This document shows, in pieces, positions 9,379-18,764 of a DNA stretch of 64,000 bases. Each line of letters starts with the position of its first letter. Position 1 is the first letter of the stretch. The stretch is from assembly GCA_949472775.1 (NCBI GenBank), contig CASWVG010000001.1:156013-220012 (forward strand), read 5' to 3'. The translations under genes and the position numbers were made by a program. The notes beneath the pieces were generated by a model. The model was not told the origin of the DNA. It did not search any database and saw nothing but the letters and a program-made list of their open reading frames with translations. Origin of the DNA: an uncultured Lachnospiraceae bacterium (GTDB lineage: Bacteria > Bacillota > Clostridia > Lachnospirales > Lachnospiraceae).

Positions 9379-10374
9379 TTATTTTTCCAGTTCTACATCT
9401 TTTAACAGCGCACGGATTTCTTCCACGCCGATCCACTCCGTATTATTGTCGGAACTGTAATGAAACCCTTCCATCACTTTCTTACCCGAAAGATCCGGCT
9501 TCTGTCTGTTGTTCCATGTCATCTGCGGATAGACAATAAAGTGTTTGTCATACTCGTAGGTAGTCGCCGAGTCCTCCGTGGTCACCATGATCTCGTGCAG
9601 CTTCTCCCCCGGTCTGATACCGGTCTCCTTAAGTCTGCATCCGGGCAGCATCGCCTCCGCCAGATCCGTGATCTTAAAGGATGGTATCTTGCTGATGAAG
9701 GTTTCCCCGCCGTTTGCCTCCGCAAGCGCCTTGATCACCAGCTCCACACCCTGCGTCAGACTGATCCAGAAGCGGGTCATGCGCAGATCTGTAATGGGAA
9801 GTTCCGTCGCTCCCTCCTGAATCAGCTTGTGGAAAAAAGGAATGACAGACCCACGGCTGCCCGCCACATTTCCGTACCTCACAATGGAAAAGCTGATATC
9901 CTTCGTACCCACATAAGCGTTCGCCGCCACAAAGAGCTTGTCCGAGACAAGTTTTGTCCCACCGTAAAGGTTAACCGGGTTCACCGCCTTGTCCGTAGAC
10001 AACGCCACCACCTTGCGCACCCCCGTATCCAGCGCCGCGTCAATCACGTTCATGGCGCCGTGAATGTTTGTCTTAATGGCCTCGTTGGGGTTATATTCGC
10101 AGGCGGGCACCTGCTTTAACGCCGCCGCGTGAATGATGTAATCCACCCCCTCGCAGGCGCGCTTCAGACGCTCCACGTCGCGCACATCGCCGATGAAAAA
10201 CCGGAGTTTCTCCTCGTGCTCCTTAAACTCATTCGCCATCATCCACTGTTTAAATTCATCTCTCGAATAGATGATGATTTTTTTCGGCTCATAGTTGGTG
10301 AGCACGTATCTGGTAAAGCATTTTCCGAAAGAACCCGTTCCCCCGGTTATCAGTATGGTTTTATCTTTTAACAT
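9379..10374 (-). CDS. pseB: UDP-N-acetylglucosamine 4,6-dehydratase (5-inverting) PseB
   Basis: PseB is a short-chain dehydrogenase that dehydrates and C5-epimerises UDP-GlcNAc, the first committed step to pseudaminic acid. The Rossmann motif TGGTGSFGKCF is at the N-terminus, followed by RDEFKQWMM, FFIGDVRDVERL, LSTDKAVNPVNLYGGTK (YxxxK pair) and VRYGNVAGSRGS. The 331-residue length matches FlaA1/PseB. The ATG at 10374 has GGAAGGAG just upstream and is preferred over the track start 20 codons earlier. It lies 56 bases after mtnA in the same operon. Confidence 0.95.
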   Translation of the reverse strand: MLKDKTILITGGTGSFGKCFTRYVLTNYEPKKIIIYSRDEFKQWMMANEFKEHEEKLRFFIGDVRDVERLKRACEGVDYIIHAAALKQVPACEYNPNEAIKTNIHGAMNVIDAALDTGVRKVVALSTDKAVNPVNLYGGTKLVSDKLFVAANAYVGTKDISFSIVRYGNVAGSRGSVIPFFHKLIQEGATELPITDLRMTRFWISLTQGVELVIKALAEANGGETFISKIPSFKITDLAEAMLPGCRLKETGIRPGEKLHEIMVTTEDSATTYEYDKHFIVYPQMTWNNRQKPDLSGKKVMEGFHYSSDNNTEWIGVEEIRALLKDVELEK

Positions 10375-10430
10375 AGATCTCCTTCCTGCAAAAAGCGAAA
10401 ACTCAGAATCCACGAACGGGCAGGCACTTC

Positions 10431-11492
10431 TCACACTATGCCAAGTTCCCGGAACGCCTTCTCATAGGGCGCCCTGCAAAGCCCTTTTTCTGTAATAATG
10501 CCTGTAATCAGCGAATGATCTGTCACATCGAAAGCAGGGTTATAAACTTTCACACCCTCCGGCGCCATCCGCTCCTTATACCACATCTGTGTCACTTCTT
10601 CCGCCGCCCGCTCCTCAATGGGAATCTGATCCCCCGTCGCAAGGGACAGGTCTATGGTGGAACTGGGCGCGCATACATAAAATGGAATCCCGTAATGTCT
10701 CGCCAGCACGGCCACCCCCGAAGTACCGATTTTGTTGGCGGTATCGCCGTTTGCCGCCACCCGGTCACAGCCCACAAAGACCAGATTCACAAGTCCGCTC
10801 TTCATCACGGTGGACGCCATATTGTCACAGATCAGAGTCGTGTCGATGCCCGCGCCGTGAAGTTCAAAAGCTGTCAGCCTGGCTCCCTGCAAAAGCGGCC
10901 TCGTCTCGTCACAGTATACCCGGAAATCCGTCATCCCATGCTTAAGCGCCACATACATAGGCGCCGTCGCCGTACCGTATTTCGCCGTAGCAAGCGTTCC
11001 CGCGTTGCAATGGGTAAGAATCCCGTCACCTGGCTTCATCAGCCCGAAACCGATCTCCCCGATGCTGCGGCTGATCGCTACATCCTCATCCCGGATTGCC
11101 TGCGCCTCCGCAAAAAGCCGCTCCTTGATCTCTGCCACCGTCTGGTCCGCATGTGCAAGCAATGTGCGTTCCATCCGGTCCAGCGCCCAGAACAGATTCA
11201 CCGCCGTGGGACGCGAGGAGGCAAGATATTTTTTCTGCTCCCTAAATGCCGAAAGAAACGTTTCATAATCCTGCGTCTCAATGCGGGATGCGGTGAGGGC
11301 AATTCCGTACGCGGCACAGACGCCGATCGCCGGCGCGCCCCGGACGCGCAAAAAACGGATCGCCTCGTAAATGTCTTCTATTTTCTCTACCCGCAGCACC
11401 TTCACCGTGCCCGGCAGCAGCGTCTGGTCCAGTATTTCCAGACAGCTTCTGTCCTCGGAGAGAAGAACTGTGTCTAATTTCAATGCATCCAT
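10431..11492 (-). CDS. mtnA: S-methyl-5-thioribose-1-phosphate isomerase MtnA
   Basis: An aldose-ketose isomerase of the eIF2B-related family that converts 5-methylthioribose-1-phosphate to the ribulose form in salvage of methylthioadenosine. RGAPAIGVCAAYG, DGILTHCNAGTLATA and FVGCDRVAANGDTANKIGT are present. Cys162 and Asp243 correspond to the catalytic pair. Length 353 is usual. It is the first gene after the consensus promoter at 11589-11617 and directly precedes pseB, an odd place for a salvage enzyme; no mtnB, mtnK or mtnX is in the window. It could instead act on another 1-phospho-pentose such as 5-deoxyribose-1-phosphate, which the family can accept. Confidence 0.9.
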   Translation of the reverse strand: MDALKLDTVLLSEDRSCLEILDQTLLPGTVKVLRVEKIEDIYEAIRFLRVRGAPAIGVCAAYGIALTASRIETQDYETFLSAFREQKKYLASSRPTAVNLFWALDRMERTLLAHADQTVAEIKERLFAEAQAIRDEDVAISRSIGEIGFGLMKPGDGILTHCNAGTLATAKYGTATAPMYVALKHGMTDFRVYCDETRPLLQGARLTAFELHGAGIDTTLICDNMASTVMKSGLVNLVFVGCDRVAANGDTANKIGTSGVAVLARHYGIPFYVCAPSSTIDLSLATGDQIPIEERAAEEVTQMWYKERMAPEGVKVYNPAFDVTDHSLITGIITEKGLCRAPYEKAFRELGIV

Positions 11493-11528
11493 ATCGTATC
11501 CCCAGTATCAATCTTTCAGCACACGCTA

Positions 11529-11553
11529 TTCGCAAAATCGCATCTTCGATGCT
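11529..11553 (-). repeat. Short leader repeat, copy A
   Basis: The 25-base stretch beginning TTCGCAAAATCGCATC on the plus strand agrees at 23 of 25 positions with 19694-19718. On the minus strand it holds a small hairpin, GCATC-GAA-GATGC. It sits in the mtnA 5' leader with its near edge 37 bases before the start codon; copy B is 36 bases before its gene. Nothing more can be said from two copies. Confidence 0.5.
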
Positions 11554-11588
11554 CTCCGCCGCTTCGCAGCTACTCTTGCAACACATTT

Positions 11589-11617
11589 ATTATAGGCAGT
11601 TTTCACAGACGTGTCAA
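11589..11617 (-). promoter_or_regulatory. Consensus SigA promoter for the mtnA-pseB-pseC operon
   Basis: TTGACA (11617-11612), a 17-base spacer and TATAAT (11594-11589) match the SigA consensus at every position. Transcription would start near 11582, giving mtnA a leader of about 90 bases. The -35 box overlaps the stop codon of the preceding membrane-protein gene, so the pseudaminic operon is separately driven but not insulated from the polysaccharide operon upstream. Confidence 0.88.
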
Positions 11618-13137
11618 CGTATTTCACGCTGCGCCTCCCACTCATCCCGGGGCATGGCAACCAGCGACTTTTTTCTGAAAAACAACGCCATTTTCTGATT
11701 CGTCCATTCCTCTTTGTCAAGCGTGACAGGCAGATGTACAAGCGGTTCCTGCTCACCCACAATAAAAGGCACCACCGCATCCTCCACACTCTCATCCGTC
11801 AAAATCCCGGTGAGCTCGTCCATCTGCTCCTTATAAGCTGCCGCCTTTCCCGAGCGGATGTAATAGTAGCACACATAGTCCGTACTGTTTTTCAGATCCG
11901 CCCTACAGATAAACAGAATCAAAAAAGCCGCCGCAAAACCTGCCGCATATACGGGCAGACTTGCTTTTTTGCTTCCACCACTTTTTTCACAAATCCATCC
12001 CAGCCCATAAAGAAGACTTCCGAACAGTGCAAAAATGAATACCCAGAAAATCGTATTGGGAACGCCCACGGAAACTGACCCTTCAGAGACTGACCCTCCC
12101 ACAAACACGACCGGCCAATATACCGCGCAGTACAGCCCCCACAAATATAAAACCACCAGTACAGGGCAGGGAAAATGCATCTGTGCCGCCGGAACGATCC
12201 CGCGCAGTATATCCCACATAAAAACCGCCAGTATAATCATAACTGCCATAGAAGCAGGGTAATCTGCAAAAAATTTCCACATGCCATGCGCCCCCTGTAC
12301 CAGTGCTTTGATAACCGCATGAAACATTTCGGACGCCGTGATATGATACCCCGCCCCACCACGCACCGCATTACCCGGCGCAAGCGCGCTGACCAGAAGG
12401 CCTGCCATCTCCAGCGCAAGAGGAAGCAGCATAAAAAGCACTTTGCGCCCTCTGTAAAGGAACAAAACCACAAACAACGCAAACAGACCCAGACCAAAAA
12501 ACGCCGTCAGATAATTTGTCCCCCCAAGAAGCGTCATCCACAAAGATGCCAGAATCAGATCCCGTCTTCGGAAATCCAGAATATAGCGAAAAAAACACGC
12601 GCAGGCAAACATGGTAAGCGCCAGGGGAACCGTGTAATGCACCGCCCCGTTATACCAGAAGAATGCCGAAGTCTGATAGGGCACAAACTGGATCAGCACA
12701 AACAGCAGAATCATATCAAGCAGCAGGAAATCCCGTTTGTCCATATGTAAAAACCGGACCAGCAGGCAGTAGAGAAAATCCGTCACCCCACCAATCAGAA
12801 GTCCCGTCATCAGCCATGGAACAATCCAGTACGCGTCATGCGAAAAAACCTCCGGCTGCAGCGAAAACAGAAAAATCGAAAACCAGGTTCCCTGCCATGA
12901 AAAATAATACTTCTTAACACTTGCAAAAGCCGCCTGCAAAACCCGTACAATCGAATGCGTATCTACCCATGCCAGATGAGTCAGAAGACCGAAGGACCAG
13001 TCATCCCCCGACGCCCTGTCCACACCCGCCACCGCCAAAATGGGCAGCAGGCTTAGAATAAAAATGATAACCGCCATCCATGTCAGCGGCGTCCGGAAAT
13101 TTCCTGCTTTTATGCCAGCAATCCAACTTTTTTTCAT
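11614..13137 (-). CDS. DUF6056-type membrane protein, probable GT-C glycosyltransferase
   Basis: A 507-residue polytopic protein with about eleven hydrophobic segments. The first outside loop carries DRASGDDWSFGLLTHLAW and, further on, YFSWQGTWFSIFLFSLQP, the hallmark of DUF6056 proteins found in bacterial glycan clusters. The GDDW acidic pair fits a GT-C donor site. A C-terminal soluble tail of about 80 residues follows the last membrane segment. It shares strand and close spacing with the GT39-like gene upstream. Its likely job is adding a sugar from a polyprenyl-phosphate donor on the outer face, which is inferred only. Confidence 0.7.
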   Translation of the reverse strand: MKKSWIAGIKAGNFRTPLTWMAVIIFILSLLPILAVAGVDRASGDDWSFGLLTHLAWVDTHSIVRVLQAAFASVKKYYFSWQGTWFSIFLFSLQPEVFSHDAYWIVPWLMTGLLIGGVTDFLYCLLVRFLHMDKRDFLLLDMILLFVLIQFVPYQTSAFFWYNGAVHYTVPLALTMFACACFFRYILDFRRRDLILASLWMTLLGGTNYLTAFFGLGLFALFVVLFLYRGRKVLFMLLPLALEMAGLLVSALAPGNAVRGGAGYHITASEMFHAVIKALVQGAHGMWKFFADYPASMAVMIILAVFMWDILRGIVPAAQMHFPCPVLVVLYLWGLYCAVYWPVVFVGGSVSEGSVSVGVPNTIFWVFIFALFGSLLYGLGWICEKSGGSKKASLPVYAAGFAAAFLILFICRADLKNSTDYVCYYYIRSGKAAAYKEQMDELTGILTDESVEDAVVPFIVGEQEPLVHLPVTLDKEEWTNQKMALFFRKKSLVAMPRDEWEAQREIR

Positions 13138-13226
13138 TTTGTACCATTCCCCGTTATTTTACCGCTTGTCACACAGCCATACTTTTTCCACTAAACCGTA
13201 AATCCCTGCCGCCGCCCAAAATGCTT

Positions 13227-14993
13227 TCAGCGGGACAAGTCATACACATCACAGTATTTCTCCTCAAACACCAGCTGCAGCCCGTTCTGAACAGACGCGC
13301 TGTCTTTTCCCCCAAGTCTGCCAATCTGTTCTCTGGCATCCGTCCCTTTTGCCAGATATACCACCAATGAATCGGCATCTTCTAATCTGGCATCCGCAAC
13401 CGGGTCCGGGCTGTCCGCAGAGACAAAACAGACCGCCGGATACATCAGCAGCTCATTGGTTACATCCCAGATACACCATTCCTCCCCGGGCTTGTAAAAG
13501 TAAACCACCGGCGCATCCGCTGCCGCCCGCTTCCCTGCCCAGGCCGTCTGCTCCATATCTTCCCGATAAAGAAATACCACGTCTGCCCGCACATAGCTCA
13601 GCGCGACGAGCGCCAGACTGAAAGTCACCGCAATCCCGATCATCCTTTTTTCATGTAAAGCAGCCCGTATGGGCAGACTCGTCCCTTTTTCTCCACCTTT
13701 TTCTTCCGCCGCCCACGTCCCGTCCGTCTGCCGCAGAAGGAACGCCGCACCCAGAACCAGAAGCAGCACCATAATGCCATAAACCGGAAGCTGGTAGCGG
13801 TTGGAGGTATCTCCCAAAAGCAGCCCGGTCTTGGATACCGTCAGGAAATACCCGGCTGCCGTAAACAGAAGCATATAAAATACCAGACCGGGAGTACCCT
13901 GCCTTTTTCCCGCGACACCCAAACGCCTTACCGCCACCGCAGCCACAAGGAACAGAAGCATCAGGCCAAGCAACCCGCCAAACACATACCTGTTCATCAG
14001 ATCCCAGAAAAAACAGATCCTCTCAAATGTATTCGACAGATTAAAGAAATTCTCCGTCGCCTGTGCTCCCCGCTGCCCTTTAAACATCTGTCCCGGAAAA
14101 GCCGGATAAGTCAGATACGCCAGAATAAACGCCATCCCCTGGGAAATGCCGTACCGCAGGCAGTTCCGGATATTCCTGTCCCGCCACAACATCCATATGC
14201 AAAAGAATATCGCAAGAAAAAACAGAAAGATGAAATAGTAATACTGCGTCAGAAAACCCACATAGGTCACCGCCGCCATGGCGAGAAGAGTTTTCACCGG
14301 AAGAGCTGTCCAACGCCTCCCGCCGGATCCACCTTCCTCTCCCGGCTGCGGTTTTCCTTCATCCGCTGGATCCACCTTTTCTTCCCAGCCACTTTTCTTC
14401 TGTCGGAAACCGTCCTGTAATCCCAGCACTGCCCGCACATGCAGAATGGCGCAGAGTAGTACAAATGTTGTCAACATTTCATACATTCTGATAAACACCA
14501 CCCCGCTCATGGCTGCCGGACTGAAACCATAGACAAACAGCACGGGAAAAGGCAGCCGTTCGTCCCTTCCCGCCGCCAGATATGACAGGTATGTCAGCAA
14601 TATAAGATTCATGCCGTGAAAAAAGAGATTGACCGACAGTCCGGTCCACTTTGAGAACACGCCAGACGACAGGGAAGCCACTGTGTGGAACACCCAATAA
14701 TACATGGGCGGATGTACGTCCCATGACTGCACCTGTTTTACAAGCCCGTACTGGAACTGCTGACCCGGAAGCACCACAAACTCGTTGCGGTACACATCCC
14801 GCTCCATCCACTCTCCATCTTCCACATAAAAGCCGTTCGTACGCGCGGTGGAATAGTAGGTGTAATACTCATCCTCATGGAACCCCTGTTTCTGGGTGCA
14901 AAACCAGAATGCCGCCGCCATCTGCAAAAACCACAGTACAATGAAGCACACAAAATATTTTGTTTTCTCCCTGCTTCCCTTCCATTTAACCAT
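13227..14993 (-). CDS. GT39/ArnT-like membrane glycosyltransferase
   Basis: A 588-residue GT-C type protein. One N-terminal membrane segment is followed by KQGFHEDEYYTYY, the acidic catalytic loop of GT39/ArnT/PMT-like enzymes, then SWDVHPPMYYWVFH, the second conserved loop. About ten more hydrophobic segments follow, interrupted near residue 205-235 by a charged Gly/Glu-rich cytoplasmic insert. A 120-residue C-terminal soluble part ends the chain. Donor is expected to be a polyprenyl-phosphate sugar such as the product of the GtrB-like enzyme at 25275. Acceptor unknown. Confidence 0.75.
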   Translation of the reverse strand: MVKWKGSREKTKYFVCFIVLWFLQMAAAFWFCTQKQGFHEDEYYTYYSTARTNGFYVEDGEWMERDVYRNEFVVLPGQQFQYGLVKQVQSWDVHPPMYYWVFHTVASLSSGVFSKWTGLSVNLFFHGMNLILLTYLSYLAAGRDERLPFPVLFVYGFSPAAMSGVVFIRMYEMLTTFVLLCAILHVRAVLGLQDGFRQKKSGWEEKVDPADEGKPQPGEEGGSGGRRWTALPVKTLLAMAAVTYVGFLTQYYYFIFLFFLAIFFCIWMLWRDRNIRNCLRYGISQGMAFILAYLTYPAFPGQMFKGQRGAQATENFFNLSNTFERICFFWDLMNRYVFGGLLGLMLLFLVAAVAVRRLGVAGKRQGTPGLVFYMLLFTAAGYFLTVSKTGLLLGDTSNRYQLPVYGIMVLLLVLGAAFLLRQTDGTWAAEEKGGEKGTSLPIRAALHEKRMIGIAVTFSLALVALSYVRADVVFLYREDMEQTAWAGKRAAADAPVVYFYKPGEEWCIWDVTNELLMYPAVCFVSADSPDPVADARLEDADSLVVYLAKGTDAREQIGRLGGKDSASVQNGLQLVFEEKYCDVYDLSR

Positions 14994-15053
14994 TCCTGTT
15001 ATTTCCCACTTTCACGCCTCGTCCATCCTGTATTCATTACGAGCTATACTCCG

Positions 15054-16055
15054 TCATCCCGTTTTCTCCCTCAGGTTCATCTTCCATGCGTGCGCACCCC
15101 TGACCGTCCGGGGCGCCACGGAAAGCAGCAACAGATATACTTTATTTTTTCCCGTCAGATACGGATTTTTGATCATATCGCACACATGCCGTCGCAGATA
15201 CTTTTTTACATTTTTATAAAAAACGTTATCCCCCTTCATCTGCGAAAGAGGCACGTGCAGCATGTAATCCAGTCTCTGATAGAGATTAAAGCGCACCGCG
15301 TATACATGTAATGCGGGATATTTACGGTCCACAAGTTCCTGCGCCATATCCGCGTTTTCCACGATATCCATGAACACCCGGGAGAAGGTGTCTTTTGTCT
15401 TTTTTCTTGTAGTGCTCTCCTTGCGGCACACCACATGGTAACCCTGTCCCGGCAAAATACAGACACCCGGAATCTCCTGTAAAATATCCAGAAGCAGCCG
15501 GAAATCCTCATTCAGTTCCCCCTCCGGGAACCGATGCCCGGCAAAGATTTCCCGCGGAAACAGCTTAGTGCAAAAGGAGCTGTCCCCCCGGTGCAAAAGA
15601 AGTTCTTTTATAAAAGTTTCCGAATCGCAAAACCGCTCCTGTTCCGGCGGCGTACAGATGTCCGGCAGCCGCCTTCCATCCTCGTCCACCTCGTCGCGCG
15701 AAATCTGCGCCACAGGATATTTCCCATCCTCCAGCACACGGGCAAGTTCCTCATACACATAATTGTCTATATAGTCGTCGCTGTCCACAAACCCGATATA
15801 ATCACCGGATGCCTCGGAAAGCCCCGCATTTCTGGCGGAAGAAGCGCCGCCATTTTCCTTATGGCGCACGAGAATACGCGCATCATCCACCGCGAGCCGC
15901 TCACACAATTCCCCGGTGCCGTCCGTGGAACCATCGTCTATCAGAAGAATTTCCAGCTCTTCATATGTCTGGGCACAGAGAGAGCGCACACATCTTTCCA
16001 GACAGTTTATGGAATTGTACACCGGCACAATCACGCTGATTTTTTTCGTTTCCAT
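15054..16055 (-). CDS. Family 2 glycosyltransferase
   Basis: A GT-A enzyme of 333 residues: ISVIVPVYNSINCLERCVRS, then LIDDGSTDGTGELCERL, SSARNAGL and the DxD segment GFVDSDDYID. The C-terminal third is basic. The ATG at 16055 has AAGGGG four bases upstream and is chosen over the track start six codons earlier. It lies within the run of glycosyltransferases and presumably adds one residue to the repeat unit on undecaprenyl diphosphate; donor and linkage cannot be read from sequence. Confidence 0.85.
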   Translation of the reverse strand: METKKISVIVPVYNSINCLERCVRSLCAQTYEELEILLIDDGSTDGTGELCERLAVDDARILVRHKENGGASSARNAGLSEASGDYIGFVDSDDYIDNYVYEELARVLEDGKYPVAQISRDEVDEDGRRLPDICTPPEQERFCDSETFIKELLLHRGDSSFCTKLFPREIFAGHRFPEGELNEDFRLLLDILQEIPGVCILPGQGYHVVCRKESTTRKKTKDTFSRVFMDIVENADMAQELVDRKYPALHVYAVRFNLYQRLDYMLHVPLSQMKGDNVFYKNVKKYLRRHVCDMIKNPYLTGKNKVYLLLLSVAPRTVRGAHAWKMNLREKTG

Positions 16056-16122
16056 CTGCCCCTTTCTGTCCACCCGCCGCGTTTTGCATATCCTCTGCCA
16101 TGCAGTGTTTCTGTCATCCCTT

Positions 16123-17295
16123 TTAATCGTCTTCTGGTGGATATTTCCCCGGTCTGATCACGGGCGCCTCACTTAAAGGTCCCGCTTCCTCCGGGCACAG
16201 CCTTCCCTGCCGCATGCCCTCCACAAACCGCAAGAGAGCAGACGCCGCGTGTTCCGCGTTCCACATATCCCGGATTGTCTCGTAAGCGGCACGTCCCATG
16301 CCCCGCCGTTCTTCCCAGTTTTCAAAAAGATCGAGCACTAGCGCCTCCATTTTCTCGTAGCGTCCGCCGGAATAAAGCAGGCCGTTTTCTCCGTGGCGGA
16401 TCAGATAGGGAGCCGCGCCCACACGGGCGTCAACTACCTCCACACAGCCGCTGTTCATGCCTTCATTGACCACCGCGCCCCAGCCCTCCAGATGATTGCT
16501 GGTAAAAAGGTGGATATGGCACTTCTCCATCACATCCCGCACCTGGCCGGGTTTCGTATATCCATAAAACGTAAAGGCATCAGACAGCCCTTCGCGTTCC
16601 ACCTCTTCCTTAATCGCGGACTCCAGGTCGCCGCCACCCAACATATGCATCCGGTAGGCATATCCCTTCTTTTGCAGTGTTTTTCCAAGCCGCACCACAT
16701 ACTCCGGATGCTTTAACGGAATAAACCGTCCCGCCCAGACAATCTGCAGCGGTCCTCCCTCCGGTTTCATTGCCGCAAATGTCTCGTCATCATAAGTCCT
16801 AAGTTCGGTAAAATACCCCCACTTGAATAACTTGCCCGGGTACGCCCCTATCAGATGAAAGTCCGACGCCGCATACGCACCTGCACAGAGCATACAGATG
16901 TTCTGTCCCCGGTATCTGATATGCTCCTGATATTTTGCCACCAATCCTCTCGGAGAGATGGCCTTCCACTGCCCCTCCCGGTACAGCCGCTCACTCACCC
17001 GGAGTGTGGTCTTTCCCGACCGGAGCCTCGGCGTCACAATATCTTCCCTGCCCGTCCAGCCAAAAAGCACCACGTCACTTTCCATAATCCGTTTCAGACA
17101 CTCGTACTCGTCCTCATAAAGGCACATGACATAGGGTATTTCCTGCAGATCAACACCCCACCCCATTTCCACGCGCTCCGCCTCCATGGGCATGGTCTGG
17201 ATGAATACAAACCCCTTCCCCAGCCGCTTATACAGCGCCTCGCAGAATGGGAGCTGATGATGGTTGATGTAGTTTGACACAAATGTGAATGTCAT
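16123..17295 (-). CDS. Family 4 glycosyltransferase
   Basis: A GT-B enzyme of 390 residues. The C-terminal Rossmann domain has VWAGRFIPLKHPEYVVRLGK, then HMLGGGDLE, FYGYTKPGQV and the donor-binding segment HLFTSNHLEGWGAVVNEGMN (EX7E-like). The N-terminal domain starts FTFVSNYINHHQLPF. It is retaining by family rule. The start has a GGAGGAGG tract upstream with a long spacer. It is separated from the next GT4 by about 110 bases containing small inverted repeats. Confidence 0.85.
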   Translation of the reverse strand: MTFTFVSNYINHHQLPFCEALYKRLGKGFVFIQTMPMEAERVEMGWGVDLQEIPYVMCLYEDEYECLKRIMESDVVLFGWTGREDIVTPRLRSGKTTLRVSERLYREGQWKAISPRGLVAKYQEHIRYRGQNICMLCAGAYAASDFHLIGAYPGKLFKWGYFTELRTYDDETFAAMKPEGGPLQIVWAGRFIPLKHPEYVVRLGKTLQKKGYAYRMHMLGGGDLESAIKEEVEREGLSDAFTFYGYTKPGQVRDVMEKCHIHLFTSNHLEGWGAVVNEGMNSGCVEVVDARVGAAPYLIRHGENGLLYSGGRYEKMEALVLDLFENWEERRGMGRAAYETIRDMWNAEHAASALLRFVEGMRQGRLCPEEAGPLSEAPVIRPGKYPPEDD

Positions 17296-17312
17296 GTTAC
17301 CACCTCCTCCTC

Positions 17313-17340
17313 GGAGAATACCGCTTTTCAGGCATTCTCC
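17313..17340 (-). repeat. Small palindromic intergenic repeat, copy 1
   Basis: Perfect inverted arms GGAGAAT / ATTCTCC with a 14-base loop lie 18-45 bases before the GT4 start at 17295. Loop and flank (CCGCTT, GCATTCTCC, GTGA.ACTT on plus) resemble 52232-52256 upstream of the GH36 gene. This suggests a dispersed element rather than a gene-specific site. Confidence 0.5.
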
Positions 17341-17406
17341 CGAGTGAGACTTAGTATTTCTTAACGAAGCAGCCTCTGCTGCGAAGTTTTTGAAGTACTT
17401 CTCACT

Positions 17407-18693
17407 TTATTCCAGCATCTCCCTGTAAATATGCATCAGACGGTAATAATTCTGATCCGCGTCGTGGTTGACACGGGCATGTTTTCTGGCATTGTCGGAG
17501 AGTCTGTCCACAATGGCCTCCTTCGTGAACACTTCGATAATGCTGTCAGCCAGCGCGTCCACATCCCCGGGCGGGTAGAGAAATCCGTCCCCGCCGTCCG
17601 TCAGAATATTATGTATGCCGCCCACATTTGCCGCCACACAGGGCACGCCCAGAAGCATTGCCTCCCCCACGGAATTGGGAGAATTTTCAAGAACCGACGG
17701 GCAGACGAAAACCTGACAGCTCAGATACTGCTTTTTCATCTCCTCCGCGTCAATCCGTCCAAGCATGTTGATCTTTTCTTCCAGATTATTTTCACGGATC
17801 AGTTTTTTGAGATATTTACCATATGCGGGCAGTTTTAACGCATCCTTCCACGTCTCTGCCTTCAGAATATCCGCTCCCGCCACGTAGACCTCCGCATCCG
17901 GAAACTGCTCCAGAATTTTAGGCATCGCCTGTAACAGATAGTGGAACCCTTTCAGCGGATAATCACCCTGGCTTAAGAAAATACGATGGGTCTGGCAGTT
18001 GTATTTACTCCACCTGTCGCGGTAAAACACGCCGCGCAAAGTCTCATTCAGAAAGTGATAGACAGCGTCCGGATTAATTTTTGAAGTCTCCGCCCGGTCA
18101 AAATCCGTCCGTCCCGCGATATGCCCTGTTCTCTTGATGGCCTCAATTTCATACTCGCCACGCTTTTCAAACTTCTTCTGCTGCCGCCGGATACTGTCCT
18201 TTCTGACACGGTCACGGAATGTGCTCTGTCTTTGTACCTTCACAGGCAGATCCGCCATATACACCTTCGCAATCGCGGAAACCAGCCCCTGAATGCCAAT
18301 CAGCGTCCTCTCCGGTCGGTCAAAGACTTTAATCGACGCCAGCGCGTGGGGAAATTCGGTGCCGAACACATGCAGAATATCCGGCTGAAAGTCATTGATA
18401 ATAAGCTCAAAATGCTTTTCCAGATCAGAATCATAGTGCTCCGGCGCCGTCAGATCCTCCACAAAACCATAACAATGACAGGAAATGCTCTCCCCCAGCG
18501 GCATCATCCGGTCAAAATTTCCCAACGATTCTTCCACCGGAAACGCAATGCCCAGCTCAATCCGGTTCCTCTCCTGCTCCATCACCACCCGGTCAAGCAG
18601 TCCGGAAAGCCACCCCTCCCTGTTGCTGCAGGGAAGATTCAACCTTTTTGCAATCGCCGGAAGCATGATATTACACACCCATAAAACTTTCAT
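17407..18693 (-). CDS. Family 4 glycosyltransferase
   Basis: A 428-residue GT-B protein. It opens MKVLWVCNIMLPAIAKRLN. The C-terminal donor domain shows LSQGDYPLKGFHYLLQAM, VYVAGADIL, NMLGRIDAEEMKKQYLSC and VFVCPSVLENSPNSVGEAML, then GVPCVAANVGGIHNIL. These are the standard GT4 blocks. The ATG at 18693 has GGAGG five bases upstream and is preferred to the track start four codons earlier. Sugar donor unknown. Confidence 0.87.
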   Translation of the reverse strand: MKVLWVCNIMLPAIAKRLNLPCSNREGWLSGLLDRVVMEQERNRIELGIAFPVEESLGNFDRMMPLGESISCHCYGFVEDLTAPEHYDSDLEKHFELIINDFQPDILHVFGTEFPHALASIKVFDRPERTLIGIQGLVSAIAKVYMADLPVKVQRQSTFRDRVRKDSIRRQQKKFEKRGEYEIEAIKRTGHIAGRTDFDRAETSKINPDAVYHFLNETLRGVFYRDRWSKYNCQTHRIFLSQGDYPLKGFHYLLQAMPKILEQFPDAEVYVAGADILKAETWKDALKLPAYGKYLKKLIRENNLEEKINMLGRIDAEEMKKQYLSCQVFVCPSVLENSPNSVGEAMLLGVPCVAANVGGIHNILTDGGDGFLYPPGDVDALADSIIEVFTKEAIVDRLSDNARKHARVNHDADQNYYRLMHIYREMLE

Positions 18694-18764
18694 TCGTACC
18701 TCCATTCCAAAGCCTTCAATGCTAAGAACCCCTTCTCATTCCAGTGTTTATCACGGCGAAACGC

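Noticed and set aside
11493-11588. Possible SAM or methionine-related riboswitch in the mtnA leader
   Set aside because: The leader is only about 90 bases and shows no SAM-I/SAM-II-like conserved core, only a small hairpin repeat.
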